The notes: generated by a model not told the origin, from the letters alone. Numbered from the stretch's first letter, positions 13,728 through 20,097 are shown. The stretch is 20,097 bases of DNA from DATBLE01 sp038248655 (GCA_038248655.1 JBBRXG010000058.1:1-20097); one strand, 5' to 3'. Numbers and translations: made by a program.

Positions 13728-14396
13728 GTGCATGCCCTGCTGATCGGGCTCCTGCTTGCGGCGCCTGCGCCGCCGAAGCCGCCGGTGGTCTCGCGCCCGA
13801 TCCCGTTCGGCCACGGCAGGAAGCTCGAGATGCAGGCGTACGCGAACCGTCACTACGGGATCGACACCTGGCGCCTGCGCAACCCGAAGGTGATCGTCGA
13901 GCACTACACGGCCAGCGACAGCTTCTCGTCCGCGTTCGCGACCTTCTCGCACGACGTCGCCGATGCCGAGCTCCACGAGCTCCCGGGAGTCTGCGCGCAC
14001 TTCGTGATCGACCGGGACGGGACGATCTACCAGCTCGTTCCGCTGACGACGATGTGCCGCCACACGGTCGGCCTCAACCACACGGCGATCGGGATCGAGC
14101 ACGTCGGGACGAGCGACGGCGAGATTCTCGCCGACACGCCTCAACTGCAGGCGTCGCTGCGTCTGACGGCATGGCTGATGCACCGGTTCGGGATCCAGCT
14201 CCGCAATGTGATCGGACACAACGAGAGCCTGACGAGCCCGTATCATCGCGAGCGCGTCTCGGCGTGGCGATGCCAGACGCACGGAGACTGGCGCCGGGCG
14301 TCGATGCAGGTCTATCGCCGCCGCCTGGCCACGCTGGCGCACCGCTACGGTGTCCCGCTCGGCCCGGCGGCGCGTCCGATCGACCCGCGGTGTTGA
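13728..14396 (+). CDS. N-acetylmuramoyl-L-alanine amidase (amidase_2 / PGRP fold), secreted
   Basis: Cleaves the bond between N-acetylmuramic acid and L-alanine in peptidoglycan. The protein has 222 residues with a short hydrophobic leader (HALLIGLLLAAPA). The zinc amidase core has H59 in VIVEHYTASDS, HFVIDRDGTIYQLVP (91-105), RHTVGLNHTAIGIEHVG (111-127), and the second histidine motif VIGHNESLTSPYH with H164. The C-terminal THGDW (184-188) probably replaces the usual third-ligand segment. The GTG at 13728 comes 14 bases after the preceding stop. TACCCT at 13715-13720 ends seven bases before it, again consistent with leaderless expression. The neighbours support a role in wall turnover. A phage lysin origin is possible for the fold but nothing nearby is phage-like. 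Confidence 0.88.
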   Translation: MHALLIGLLLAAPAPPKPPVVSRPIPFGHGRKLEMQAYANRHYGIDTWRLRNPKVIVEHYTASDSFSSAFATFSHDVADAELHELPGVCAHFVIDRDGTIYQLVPLTTMCRHTVGLNHTAIGIEHVGTSDGEILADTPQLQASLRLTAWLMHRFGIQLRNVIGHNESLTSPYHRERVSAWRCQTHGDWRRASMQVYRRRLATLAHRYGVPLGPAARPIDPRC

Positions 14397-14412
14397 ACCG
14401 GATGTGCGGGTG

Positions 14413-14431
14413 TCCTTACACTCTCCTTACA
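14413..14431 (+). promoter_or_regulatory. 11-bp direct repeat, probable OmpR-family binding site, with promoter
   Basis: TCCTTACA occurs at 14413-14420 and again at 14424-14431, exactly 11 bases apart, one helical turn. This is the usual layout of sites for OmpR/PhoB-type response regulators. A -10 candidate GATTAGAC (14436-14443) follows, so the repeats sit where the -35 would be, as at activated promoters. The start of transcription would be near 14450. The 83-base gap between the amidase stop and the secreted-protein ATG contains nothing else. Confidence 0.6.
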
Positions 14432-14479
14432 GCCCGATTAGACGCTTCACAACTGAGAGGGCGATACTTGGAGACGGCG

Positions 14480-14974
14480 ATGCGTCGACTGGTGGTGATC
14501 GTGATCGGGGCCCTCGTGCTCGCGCTGCCTGCGGGCGCGACGACGGCTGGACTGGGGGACGGCTCGCTCGTCGTCGAGTCGGCCTGGGGCGTGGTCGTCC
14601 TGAACATTCGCGGCGGGATCATCGGGCGGTTCGACTCGGGCACGATCGAGGTCTTCGACCGGTTCGCCGGCGACGGCCCGCCACCCGTCGTCAAGGGCTG
14701 GCAGCAGCGGAACGTGCTCGGCCCGCGGCGCACGCTGTACAGCGGCGCGGGCGACATCCGCTTCCGGCTGATCGGCGGCGCCTACTACGTGCGGATCAGC
14801 GCGATCCATCTGGACGTCAGCGTGGTCGGAAAGGGCACGACCGTGCTCGCCGGGACGGGGTTCCCGGACCAGCTCGGTCGGTACTCTCTGAACGGCGACC
14901 TCTTCAAGCCGATGCCCGGCTTCCCGGCGCGCTTCACGCTCGGTCTCCCGCTGCCGGCAACGCCCGCGCGTTGA
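14480..14974 (+). CDS. Small secreted protein of unknown function, coupled to a two-component system
   Basis: A 164-residue protein with a clear signal peptide (MRRLVVIVIGALVLALPAGA, cleavage near 21-24) and no further hydrophobic span. The mature part is rich in beta-strand patterns: SAWGVVVLNIRGGIIGRF, IEVFDRF, RTLYSGAGDIRFRLIGGAYY, VGKGTTVLAGTG, YSLNGDLFKP. It has no cysteine and no catalytic motif I recognise. The ATG at 14480 has GGAG 6 bases upstream, one of the few genes here with a normal leader and ribosome site; an in-frame TTG at 14468 is less likely. Its TGA overlaps the TTG start of the response regulator, so the two are made together. A ligand or envelope-sensing partner of the kinase is a reasonable inference. 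Confidence 0.82.
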   Translation: MRRLVVIVIGALVLALPAGATTAGLGDGSLVVESAWGVVVLNIRGGIIGRFDSGTIEVFDRFAGDGPPPVVKGWQQRNVLGPRRTLYSGAGDIRFRLIGGAYYVRISAIHLDVSVVGKGTTVLAGTGFPDQLGRYSLNGDLFKPMPGFPARFTLGLPLPATPAR

Positions 14975-15678
14975 GCGCGCGCGGGACGCAGACCGTCCTG
15001 GTCGTCGAGGACGAGAGCTCGATCGCGTCCTTCGTCGCCCTCTACCTCAAGAACGCCGGGTACGTCGTGCGAACGGCCGCGAACGGAGGCGAGGCGCTCG
15101 CTCAGGTCGCTGCCGGCCAGCCCGCGCTGATCGTGCTCGACCTGATGCTGCCCGACATCGACGGGATCGAGGTCTGCCGGCGCATCCGCAAGGGCTCCGA
15201 CGTCCCGATCCTGATGCTCACCGCCCGCGACGAGGACGTCGACAAGATCATCGGACTCGAGGTGGGCGCCGACGACTACCTGACGAAGCCGTTCAACCCG
15301 CGCGAGCTCGTCGCCCGCGTGAAGTCGATCCTCCGACGCGCGGCGCCCGAGCGCCGTCAGATCGAGAGCAAGCAGCTCATGCACGGCGACCTGGTGATCG
15401 ACGCCGGGCGGCGTGAGGTCAAGGTCGGCGCCGAGGAGATTCAGCTTGCGCCCAAGGAGTTCGATCTGCTCTGGGAGCTCCTCGACCACCGCGGCCTCGT
15501 GCTCACGCGTGACCAGCTTCTGGAACGCGTCTGGGGCTACACCTTCGCCGGCGACACGCGCACCGTCGACGTCCACGTCCGACAGCTCCGCCGGAAGCTC
15601 GGCGATGCGTCGCCGATCGTCACCGTGTGGGGGGTCGGCTACAAGGTCACACCCGCGAAAAGCGCGGACGCGGCCTAG
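14971..15678 (+). CDS. OmpR/PhoB-family response regulator
   Basis: A 235-residue two-domain transcription factor. The receiver (about 8-122) has D14 and neighbouring acidic residues in VLVVEDESS, phosphorylation site D57 in IVLDLMLPDIDG, T84 in LMLTARDED and K106 in DDYLTKPFNP. The C-terminal winged helix (about 135-230) shows QLAPKEFDLLWELLDHRG, TRDQLLERVWGY and RTVDVHVRQLRRKLGD. The start is a TTG overlapping the TGA of the secreted-protein gene (TTGA). No ATG or GTG lies in frame before the first strand, so TTG is the best choice. The kinase gene follows 6 bases after the stop. The 11-bp direct repeat at 14413 is a likely target for autoregulation. Confidence 0.94.
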   Translation: MSARGTQTVLVVEDESSIASFVALYLKNAGYVVRTAANGGEALAQVAAGQPALIVLDLMLPDIDGIEVCRRIRKGSDVPILMLTARDEDVDKIIGLEVGADDYLTKPFNPRELVARVKSILRRAAPERRQIESKQLMHGDLVIDAGRREVKVGAEEIQLAPKEFDLLWELLDHRGLVLTRDQLLERVWGYTFAGDTRTVDVHVRQLRRKLGDASPIVTVWGVGYKVTPAKSADAA

Positions 15679-15684
15679 CGGTCG

Positions 15685-17094
15685 ATGTTCCGATCGCTGC
15701 GCTTCCGCCTGCCGGCATTCTTCCTGGCGGGCGTTGCGCTGGCGGGGATCGTCTCGACCGCGATCGCGGTCCAGCTCTTCCAGGATCACATCCGCTCCCA
15801 GTCGCTCGCGGAGTTGAAGCGCGAGGCGGCCGGTCTCACGCAGCTCTACTCGCAGGCGGCGACGCGCTCGAGCGACGAGGGCCGCTCGGCGCCCAATTTC
15901 GCCGCCGCCGAGCTCGAGCGGGCGACCGGCGCCAGGCTGTTCTACGTCGGCGTGCCGATCTTTCCCGGGCAGAAGTCTGGGCTCCGGGAGCTGTCGCAGT
16001 CCCAGGTCGGCTCGGACGAGTGGCAGCGGATCCAGACGGGCAAGGTCGTCACCTTCGACTTCACGCCCCCGGGCGAGGACCGCACCTTTCTGGCCGTCGG
16101 GCAGCCGCTGCACCTCACGGCGGGAGACAGCCCGATCTTCGGTGCGCTGATCGTCGCGAAGAAGAAGACGGAGCTGACGCACGGCTGGCTCTCACTCGTC
16201 GAGCTGCTCTTCGTCGCGCTCGGGGTCGGGCTCGTCGTCGCCGGCGCGCTCGCCCTGTACCTGTCGCGCCGGATCGCGCGCCCCGTGCTCGCGCTCTCGG
16301 CCGCCGCCGACCGGATCGCCGGGGGCAAGTACGACGTCGCCGTCCCGGAGGTGCCGGGTAGCGGCGAGGTCAGCCATCTGGCGAGCCGCTTCCGCGAGAT
16401 GGCCTCCCGGCTCTCCGAGGCCGAGGAGCAGGAGCGGAACTTCCTCATGTCCGTCTCCCACGAGCTGCGGACGCCGCTGACCGCGATCCGCGGGCATGTC
16501 GAGGCGATGCGCGAAGGGCTCGTCGGTGATCCCGAGTCGCGGGCGGAGTCGCTCGGGGTCGTCGCCGCCGAGGCAGAGCGGCTCGAGCGGCTCGTCGGCG
16601 ACGTCCTCGACCTGGCGAAGCTGGACGCGCACCGGTTCACCGTCCTGCGCGAGGAGGTCGACATGGGGAGCCTCGTCGATCAGGTCTACGCGGCGTTCGG
16701 CGAGGAGGCGAAGCGGCGGGGGATCGACTACCAGTGCGATTCGAACGGCGGCCAGGTGATCGTCTCGGACGGCGACCGCGTGTTCCAGATCGTGTCGAAC
16801 CTGGTCTCGAACGCCTTTCGCTGGACGCCCGACGGCGGGCGGGTAGCGCTCGCCCTCGAGACCCAGAACGGCAACGTCGCCGTGTCGGTCGCAGATACCG
16901 GGCCCGGCATCCAGCCGAGCGAGCAGGAGCGAATCTTCCGCCCGTTCTGGTCACGCGACGGAGCCGGGACGGGGCTCGGCCTGGCGATCGCCCGTGAGCT
17001 GGCGGTCGCGCTCGGCGGCCGGATCGTCCTGATCAGCGAGCCGGGAGCCGGCAGCAGGTTCGACCTCGTCCTGCCTGCGTCGCCGCCCGTCTAG
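15685..17094 (+). CDS. Membrane sensor histidine kinase
   Basis: A 469-residue kinase partnered with the upstream regulator. TM1 is at about 9-31 (PAFFLAGVALAGIVSTAIAV), an extracellular sensor of ~135 residues follows, and TM2 lies at about 170-193 (LVELLFVALGVGLVVAGALA). HAMP follows (about 194-247), then HisKA with phospho-acceptor H259 in FLMSVSHELRTPLTAI. The ATPase domain has N376 in NLVSNAFRWTPDGG, the G1 box VADTGPGI with D404, and the G2 box GAGTGLGLAIARE. It has no ribosome site of its own and begins 6 bases after the regulator stop, so translation is probably coupled. The signal is unknown. The secreted protein made from the same transcript and the adjacent wall enzymes suggest an envelope stimulus. 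Confidence 0.95.
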   Translation: MFRSLRFRLPAFFLAGVALAGIVSTAIAVQLFQDHIRSQSLAELKREAAGLTQLYSQAATRSSDEGRSAPNFAAAELERATGARLFYVGVPIFPGQKSGLRELSQSQVGSDEWQRIQTGKVVTFDFTPPGEDRTFLAVGQPLHLTAGDSPIFGALIVAKKKTELTHGWLSLVELLFVALGVGLVVAGALALYLSRRIARPVLALSAAADRIAGGKYDVAVPEVPGSGEVSHLASRFREMASRLSEAEEQERNFLMSVSHELRTPLTAIRGHVEAMREGLVGDPESRAESLGVVAAEAERLERLVGDVLDLAKLDAHRFTVLREEVDMGSLVDQVYAAFGEEAKRRGIDYQCDSNGGQVIVSDGDRVFQIVSNLVSNAFRWTPDGGRVALALETQNGNVAVSVADTGPGIQPSEQERIFRPFWSRDGAGTGLGLAIARELAVALGGRIVLISEPGAGSRFDLVLPASPPV

Positions 17095-17112
17095 CCGACC
17101 TAGGATCCCGAG

Positions 17113-18003
17113 GTGGCAGTCGCGGCCCTCGCCTGCACGCGAACGCTCGCGCGCGCCGCGCTGGCCGCGCTCAGGCTCCGCCAGTGGTCGAAGAACCTGC
17201 TGCTCTTCGCCGGGCTGATCTTCGCCGCGAAGATCGGGGATGTCACCCGCTGGGGAGAGGCGCTCGGCGCGTTCGCCGCCTACTGCGCGGCCTCGAGCGC
17301 CGCGTACCTCGCCAACGACGTCCGTGACGCGGCGGACGACCGCGAGCACCCGGTGAAGCGGCTCCGTCCGGTCGCAAGCGGCGAGCTGCCGGCCCGCGCC
17401 GCCCTCTGGCTGGCGGGTTTGCTGACGTCGGCCGCGCTCGCGGCGGCGGCGCTCCTCGGCCCTTGGTCGGCCGCGTTCATGGGCGGCTTTCTCGTCCTCC
17501 AGGCCGCGTACACGGGGGGCTTGAAGCGGATCGTGCTGATCGACGTGCTCGCGATTTCCGGACTGTTCGTGCTCCGAGCCGCCGCGGGTGCGCAGGCGGT
17601 CGACGTGCGAATCTCGCCCTGGCTCCTGATCTGCACCGGTCTGCTCGCGCTCTTCCTCGCGCTCGGCAAGCGGCGTGCCGAGCTCGTGCTCGTCGGCGCC
17701 GACCGGGCGCCGGGACGCGCGGTGCTCACGGGGTACTCGCTCGCGCTCGTCGACCAGCTCGTCAGCGTCGTCGCCGCATCGACCGTGATTGCGTACTCGC
17801 TGTACACGTTCACCGCCCGCGACTCGAACGCGATGATGGCGACGATCCCGTTCGTCGTCTACGGCGTCTTTCGCTACCTGCTGCTGCTCCATCGGCACGG
17901 CCTGGGCGAGGAGCCCGAAAACGTGCTGCTCACCGACGTGCCGCTGCTCGTCACGATCGCGGCCTGGGCGGCGACCTGCGCCGCGATCCTCGCTCTGACC
18001 TGA
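17113..18003 (+). CDS. UbiA-family prenyltransferase, decaprenyl-phosphate phosphoribosyltransferase-like
   Basis: A 296-residue integral membrane prenyl-acceptor transferase with about 8-9 spans. The first metal/diphosphate motif is N68-D-x-x-D72-x-x-x-D76 in LANDVRDAADDREHPVKRLR. The second is YTGGLKRIVLIDVLAISG, followed by LFVLRAAAGAQAV and LALGKRRAEL. These variants (NDVRD..., HPxKR.RP, GKR.AE) are characteristic of decaprenyl-phosphate 5-phosphoribosyltransferase (Rv3806c type), which makes the lipid-linked precursor of arabinofuranose for cell-wall arabinan. Ubiquinone or menaquinone-type UbiA is less likely. The GTG at 17113 follows TAGGAT (17101-17106) by six bases, fitting a leaderless start. 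The DprE1/DprE2 epimerase genes that act next are not in the window. Confidence 0.85.
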   Translation: MAVAALACTRTLARAALAALRLRQWSKNLLLFAGLIFAAKIGDVTRWGEALGAFAAYCAASSAAYLANDVRDAADDREHPVKRLRPVASGELPARAALWLAGLLTSAALAAAALLGPWSAAFMGGFLVLQAAYTGGLKRIVLIDVLAISGLFVLRAAAGAQAVDVRISPWLLICTGLLALFLALGKRRAELVLVGADRAPGRAVLTGYSLALVDQLVSVVAASTVIAYSLYTFTARDSNAMMATIPFVVYGVFRYLLLLHRHGLGEEPENVLLTDVPLLVTIAAWAATCAAILALT

Positions 18004-18005
18004 GC

Positions 18006-18446
18006 CTAGCCGGCTTCGCCGATCCTGTAGACCGTGGCGCCGCGGGGCGACTGAAGCGCCTCTTCGATGCGGGCGAGGCGCTCGTCGACGGCGCGCCAAC
18101 CGGAGTCGACGAGGTCGACGAGCAGGCCGAGATCGTCGACGCGCGAGTTTCGCTCTGCGAGAAGCTCGGTCTCGATCCGCTCGAGACGTCTGATCGTCTG
18201 GTTCGCGAGCCCGCGAACCTCGGCGAGCTGCCGGGAGACCGGCCGCGCCTCGATCCTGATCCCCTCGCGGACCGCCTCGCCCACCTGGCCGGGAAGGGAC
18301 GCCTCGAGCTCCGAGGCAGTCGCGGCGAGCTCCTCGATCTGGGCCCGGGCCCGGTCCAGAGCGGCCTCGACGTCGCCGGGCTGTGCCTTGCCGGCGGCAG
18401 CCTCCGCGAGACGATCCCGGGCTCGGTCGAGGGCGTCTTCGTCCAC
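18006..18446 (-). CDS. Coiled-coil protein of unknown function
   Basis: A 146-residue soluble protein, almost entirely charged helix with heptad-like spacing (ALDRARAQIEELAATASELE, then IRRLERIETELLAERNSRVD). It has no cysteine pairs, signal or membrane span. I do not recognise a family. The composition is balanced and the frame fills exactly the space between the UbiA stop (18003) and queA, which supports it being real. The start is a GTG at 18446, with TATCGT (18459-18454, minus) ending seven bases before it. It is divergent from queA across 26 bases and convergent with UbiA, with two bases between the stop codons. A structural or scaffolding role is the most that can be inferred. Confidence 0.7.
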   Translation of the reverse strand: MDEDALDRARDRLAEAAAGKAQPGDVEAALDRARAQIEELAATASELEASLPGQVGEAVREGIRIEARPVSRQLAEVRGLANQTIRRLERIETELLAERNSRVDDLGLLVDLVDSGWRAVDERLARIEEALQSPRGATVYRIGEAG

Positions 18447-18453
18447 CAGCGCG

Positions 18454-18463
18454 ACGATAGCGT
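18454..18463. promoter_or_regulatory. Back-to-back -10 boxes for queA and the coiled-coil gene
   Basis: The ten bases ACGATAGCGT read as TATCGT on the minus strand (18459-18454) and TAGCGT on the plus strand (18458-18463). Each lies at -10 distance from the GTG at 18446 and the ATG at 18473. The two polymerases would compete for overlapping sites. No clear -35 is seen on either side. Confidence 0.45.
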
Positions 18464-18472
18464 GTCCGCCGG

Positions 18473-19402
18473 ATGAAGGCCTCCGAGCTGGAGTACGACC
18501 TGCCCGCAGAGCTGATCGCGCAGCATCCGGTCGAGCGGCACGGCGAGTCGCGCCTCCTCGTCTACGAGCGCGCGACGGGCAGGGTCGGACACCGTCGATT
18601 CACCGATCTCCCCCAGGAGATCGGTGACGCGCTCGTCGTCGTCAACGACTCGCGGGTCGTCCCCGCGCGAGTCCCGATCGAGCGGCCGCGGGGCGAGGTG
18701 CTCCTGCTCGAGCCGCTCGGGGACGGAGTCTGGGAGGCGCTCGCGCGCCCGACCGGCCGGCTCAGGCCGGGCGGCAGACACGGGCCGGTCGAATTGCTCG
18801 AGCACCGGGGGGTGGGCCGGTGGCGCGTGCGGCTCGACGGCGAGCCGCACGGCGAGATACCACTTCCTCCGTACATCACCGAGCCGCTCGCCGATCCGGA
18901 GCGCTACCAGACCGTCTACGCGCGGACGCCCGGCTCCGCCGCGGCGCCGACTGCCGGGCTGCACTTCACGCCCGAGCTCGTCGCCGAGCTCGAGGTCGAG
19001 CGTGTGACCTTGCACGTCGGGCTGGACACGTTTCGCCCGGTGAGCGTGGACGACCTCGCCGAGCATCGCCTGCACGGCGAGCGCTACGAGGTGTCGGAAG
19101 CGGCGTGGGGACGGATCCGCGCCGCCGAGCGGGTCGTCGCGGTCGGCACGACCACCGTCCGGGTGCTGGAGACGCTCGCGCGGGGCTCGCCGCTCGCCGG
19201 GCGGACCGACCTGTTCGTCGCGCCCGGCTTCGACTTCCGCCGCGTCGATGCGCTTCTGACCAACTTCCACCTGCCCCGGTCGACGCTCCTGGCGCTGGTG
19301 ATGGCGTTCGCCGGCGTGGAGGAGACGCGCGAGCTCTACCGCGTCGCGATCGCCGAGCGCTACCGCTTCTACTCCTTCGGCGACGCGATGCTGATCCTCT
19401 GA
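18473..19402 (+). CDS. queA: S-adenosylmethionine:tRNA ribosyltransferase-isomerase
   Basis: Builds epoxyqueuosine on preQ1-modified tRNA using the ribosyl part of SAM; cytoplasmic. All family blocks are present: YDLPAELIAQHPVERHGESR, VVVNDSRVVPARV, GEIPLPPYITEP, RYQTVYAR then GSAAAPTAGLHFT, LHVGLDTFRPVSVDD, AVGTTTVRVLET, LLTNFHLPRSTLLALVMAF and the end RFYSFGDAMLIL. At 309 residues it is shorter than the ~340-350 of E. coli-type QueA. The gap lies after VVPARV, where the usual ARLFG..K.TGG segment is trimmed (PIERPRGEVLLLEPL). The ATG at 18473 has TAGCGT ending nine bases upstream. A hairpin covers the stop codon. No other queuosine genes are in the window. Confidence 0.96.
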   Translation: MKASELEYDLPAELIAQHPVERHGESRLLVYERATGRVGHRRFTDLPQEIGDALVVVNDSRVVPARVPIERPRGEVLLLEPLGDGVWEALARPTGRLRPGGRHGPVELLEHRGVGRWRVRLDGEPHGEIPLPPYITEPLADPERYQTVYARTPGSAAAPTAGLHFTPELVAELEVERVTLHVGLDTFRPVSVDDLAEHRLHGERYEVSEAAWGRIRAAERVVAVGTTTVRVLETLARGSPLAGRTDLFVAPGFDFRRVDALLTNFHLPRSTLLALVMAFAGVEETRELYRVAIAERYRFYSFGDAMLIL

Positions 19403-19425
19403 AAGTGCTGCGCACTTTCAGAGGA
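19395..19425 (+). terminator. Strong hairpin at the queA stop
   Basis: Perfect 14-base arms, TCCTCTGAAAGTGC (19395-19408) and GCACTTTCAGAGGA (19412-19425), enclose a 3-base loop. The left arm contains the queA TGA (19400-19402). There is no T-tract, which is common in GC-rich actinobacteria. It separates queA from the toxin-antitoxin pair. The rest of the gap to 19522 shows no gene. Confidence 0.72.
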
Positions 19426-19522
19426 GAGACGCTCTACAGACGGAACGCGTGATGCTCCTCATCCAATGAGCCGGGGCACGGCTTTCCAAACCCGCCTCTT
19501 CGGACATGTCTTGCGCATGTGT

Positions 19523-19528
19523 TAAGGT
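19523..19528 (+). promoter_or_regulatory. Candidate -10 box for the antitoxin gene
   Basis: TAAGGT ends seven bases before the ATG at 19536, so transcription would start at or next to the start codon. TTCGGA at 19499-19504 is a poor -35 at 18 bases. AAGG could alternatively serve as a ribosome site. Imperfect inverted arms TTGCGC (19511) and GTGCAA (19527) flank the box and could be an antitoxin operator. Confidence 0.45.
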
Positions 19529-19535
19529 GCAACGC

Positions 19536-19763
19536 ATGGGAATGATCCAGATCAGGAATGTGCCTCCAGAGTTGCACCGCAAGCTGAAGGTTCGTGCGGC
19601 AGAGCTCGGCATGTCTCTGTCGGACTACCTCCTCGCCGAGATCCACGACATCGCCGCCGTTCCCAGCCCCGAGGAGTTCGTCAGACGACTGAACGCGCTC
19701 CCGCCGGTTGACCTCGACGAGCCGCCACACGAGACACTGCGCCGGATCCGCGACGCGGGTTGA
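19536..19763 (+). CDS. VapB/FitA-like ribbon-helix-helix antitoxin
   Basis: A 75-residue antitoxin expected to bind and neutralise the downstream PIN toxin and repress their shared promoter. The N-terminal RHH domain reads MIQIRNVPPELHRKLKVRAA and GMSLSDYLLAEI, the FitA-like pattern of VapB proteins. The C-terminal tail (PSPEEFVRRLNALPPVDLDE, then ETLRRIRDAG) is the likely toxin-wrapping part. I chose the ATG at 19536 over the ATG at 19542 on spacing to AAGGT; the earlier in-frame start at 19506 would place a leader inside the promoter. Its TGA overlaps the toxin TTG start, giving coupled translation. Confidence 0.87.
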   Translation: MGMIQIRNVPPELHRKLKVRAAELGMSLSDYLLAEIHDIAAVPSPEEFVRRLNALPPVDLDEPPHETLRRIRDAG

Positions 19764-20097
19764 TCGTCATCGACAGCTCGGCGGTGCTCGATCTGCTGTT
19801 CGGCAGTGATCCGGAGGCCGCTTGGGTTCGCGAGCAACTCGACCGTGCCCGATGGAAGGTTCGAGTCCCTCATCTGATCGACGTCGAGGTGCTTCAGGTG
19901 ATCCGCGACCGAGTCGTGACGGGGCGACTCAGCGCAGAGGACGGTCGGCGGCGCCTCAGGCGAATGCTGGAGTTCCCACTCAAGCGCTACCCACACGTGA
20001 GCCTGCTCGAGCGGGCGTGGGAGCTTCATCCAAACGTCGCCGCGCCCGACGCCGTCTTCGTCGCCTTGGCCGAGGCGCTGAATCTCCCGCTCGTCAC
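19760..20097 (+). CDS. VapC-like PIN-domain toxin, C-terminus outside window
   Basis: A PIN-domain ribonuclease toxin. I read 112 codons before the window ends. Acidic active-site residues are D5 in LIVIDSSAVLDLLFG, E43 in PHLIDVEVLQVIRD and D97 in NVAAPDAVFVALAEAL. The last D of the family, in the motif following LPLVT, is just beyond the end, so 15-25 residues are missing. The start is a TTG at 19760 overlapping the antitoxin TGA (TTGA); there is no closer ATG or GTG before the first strand. The target RNA cannot be predicted from sequence. Confidence 0.87.
   Translation, partial: MIVIDSSAVLDLLFGSDPEAAWVREQLDRARWKVRVPHLIDVEVLQVIRDRVVTGRLSAEDGRRRLRRMLEFPLKRYPHVSLLERAWELHPNVAAPDAVFVALAEALNLPLV

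Noticed and set aside
12613..14396. Antibiotic resistance gene plus phage lysin interpretation
   Set aside because: The beta-lactamase-like protein has an extra N-terminal domain, lacks a clear signal and has KAG in place of KTG. The amidase has no phage neighbours. Wall maintenance is simpler.
19426..19522. Possible tRNA between queA and the antitoxin gene
   Set aside because: There is no acceptor stem or T-loop pattern, and a GCCGGGG-type stretch does not pair into a cloverleaf.

Overview
The window is GC-rich, densely packed bacterial DNA with many GTG and TTG starts. It carries a probable F420-dependent luciferase-like oxidoreductase, a decaprenyl-phosphate phosphoribosyltransferase-like UbiA protein, and many apparently leaderless genes. 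Together these point to a high-GC actinobacterium. A deep-branching, Thermoleophilia/Gaiellales-like soil lineage is my best guess, from protein style rather than any search. I see no tRNA, rRNA, CRISPR array, insertion sequence or prophage.

Layout. 1-1177: a partial F420-type oxidoreductase diverges from a small RHH/helix-turn-helix regulator across 36 bases packed with GATATC repeats. 1179-2945: three minus-strand genes, namely a zinc-finger protein of unknown function with a recognisable promoter, a zinc-ribbon/membrane/SPOR protein, and a coiled-coil/double-zinc-ribbon protein overlapping it. 3138-7795: acyl and aldehyde metabolism. An aldehyde dehydrogenase diverges from a thiolase across a palindromic operator. 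A frameshifted methyltransferase, a 3-hydroxyacyl-CoA dehydrogenase and a tiny zinc-ribbon gene follow. Two copies of a ~140-base dispersed repeat and two related palindromes lie in this part. 7792-10218: a sulfotransferase, a remnant of a second one, and a CPA1 cation/proton antiporter.

10275-18003 is one long plus-strand run. It holds an enolase-superfamily-like protein, a membrane-anchored DUF4015 glycoside-hydrolase-like protein, a serine beta-lactamase-like protein, an amidase_2 peptidoglycan hydrolase, a small secreted protein overlapping an OmpR-type response regulator, its histidine kinase, and the UbiA protein. Most of these suggest cell-envelope work. The secreted protein/regulator/kinase unit has an 11-bp direct repeat upstream that looks like an autoregulatory OmpR-family site. 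18006-20097: a coiled-coil protein diverging from queA, a strong hairpin at the queA stop, and a VapBC-type toxin-antitoxin pair cut by the window end.

The most notable signals beyond the gene list are: (i) a TANNNT hexamer about 6-10 bases before the start codon of most genes, implying widespread leaderless mRNAs; (ii) an uncharacterised dispersed repeat whose best-conserved block differs only at synonymous positions in one frame; (iii) two intergenic palindromes with a compensatory base-pair change; (iv) the three-gene secreted-protein/two-component unit with its own direct-repeat operator.
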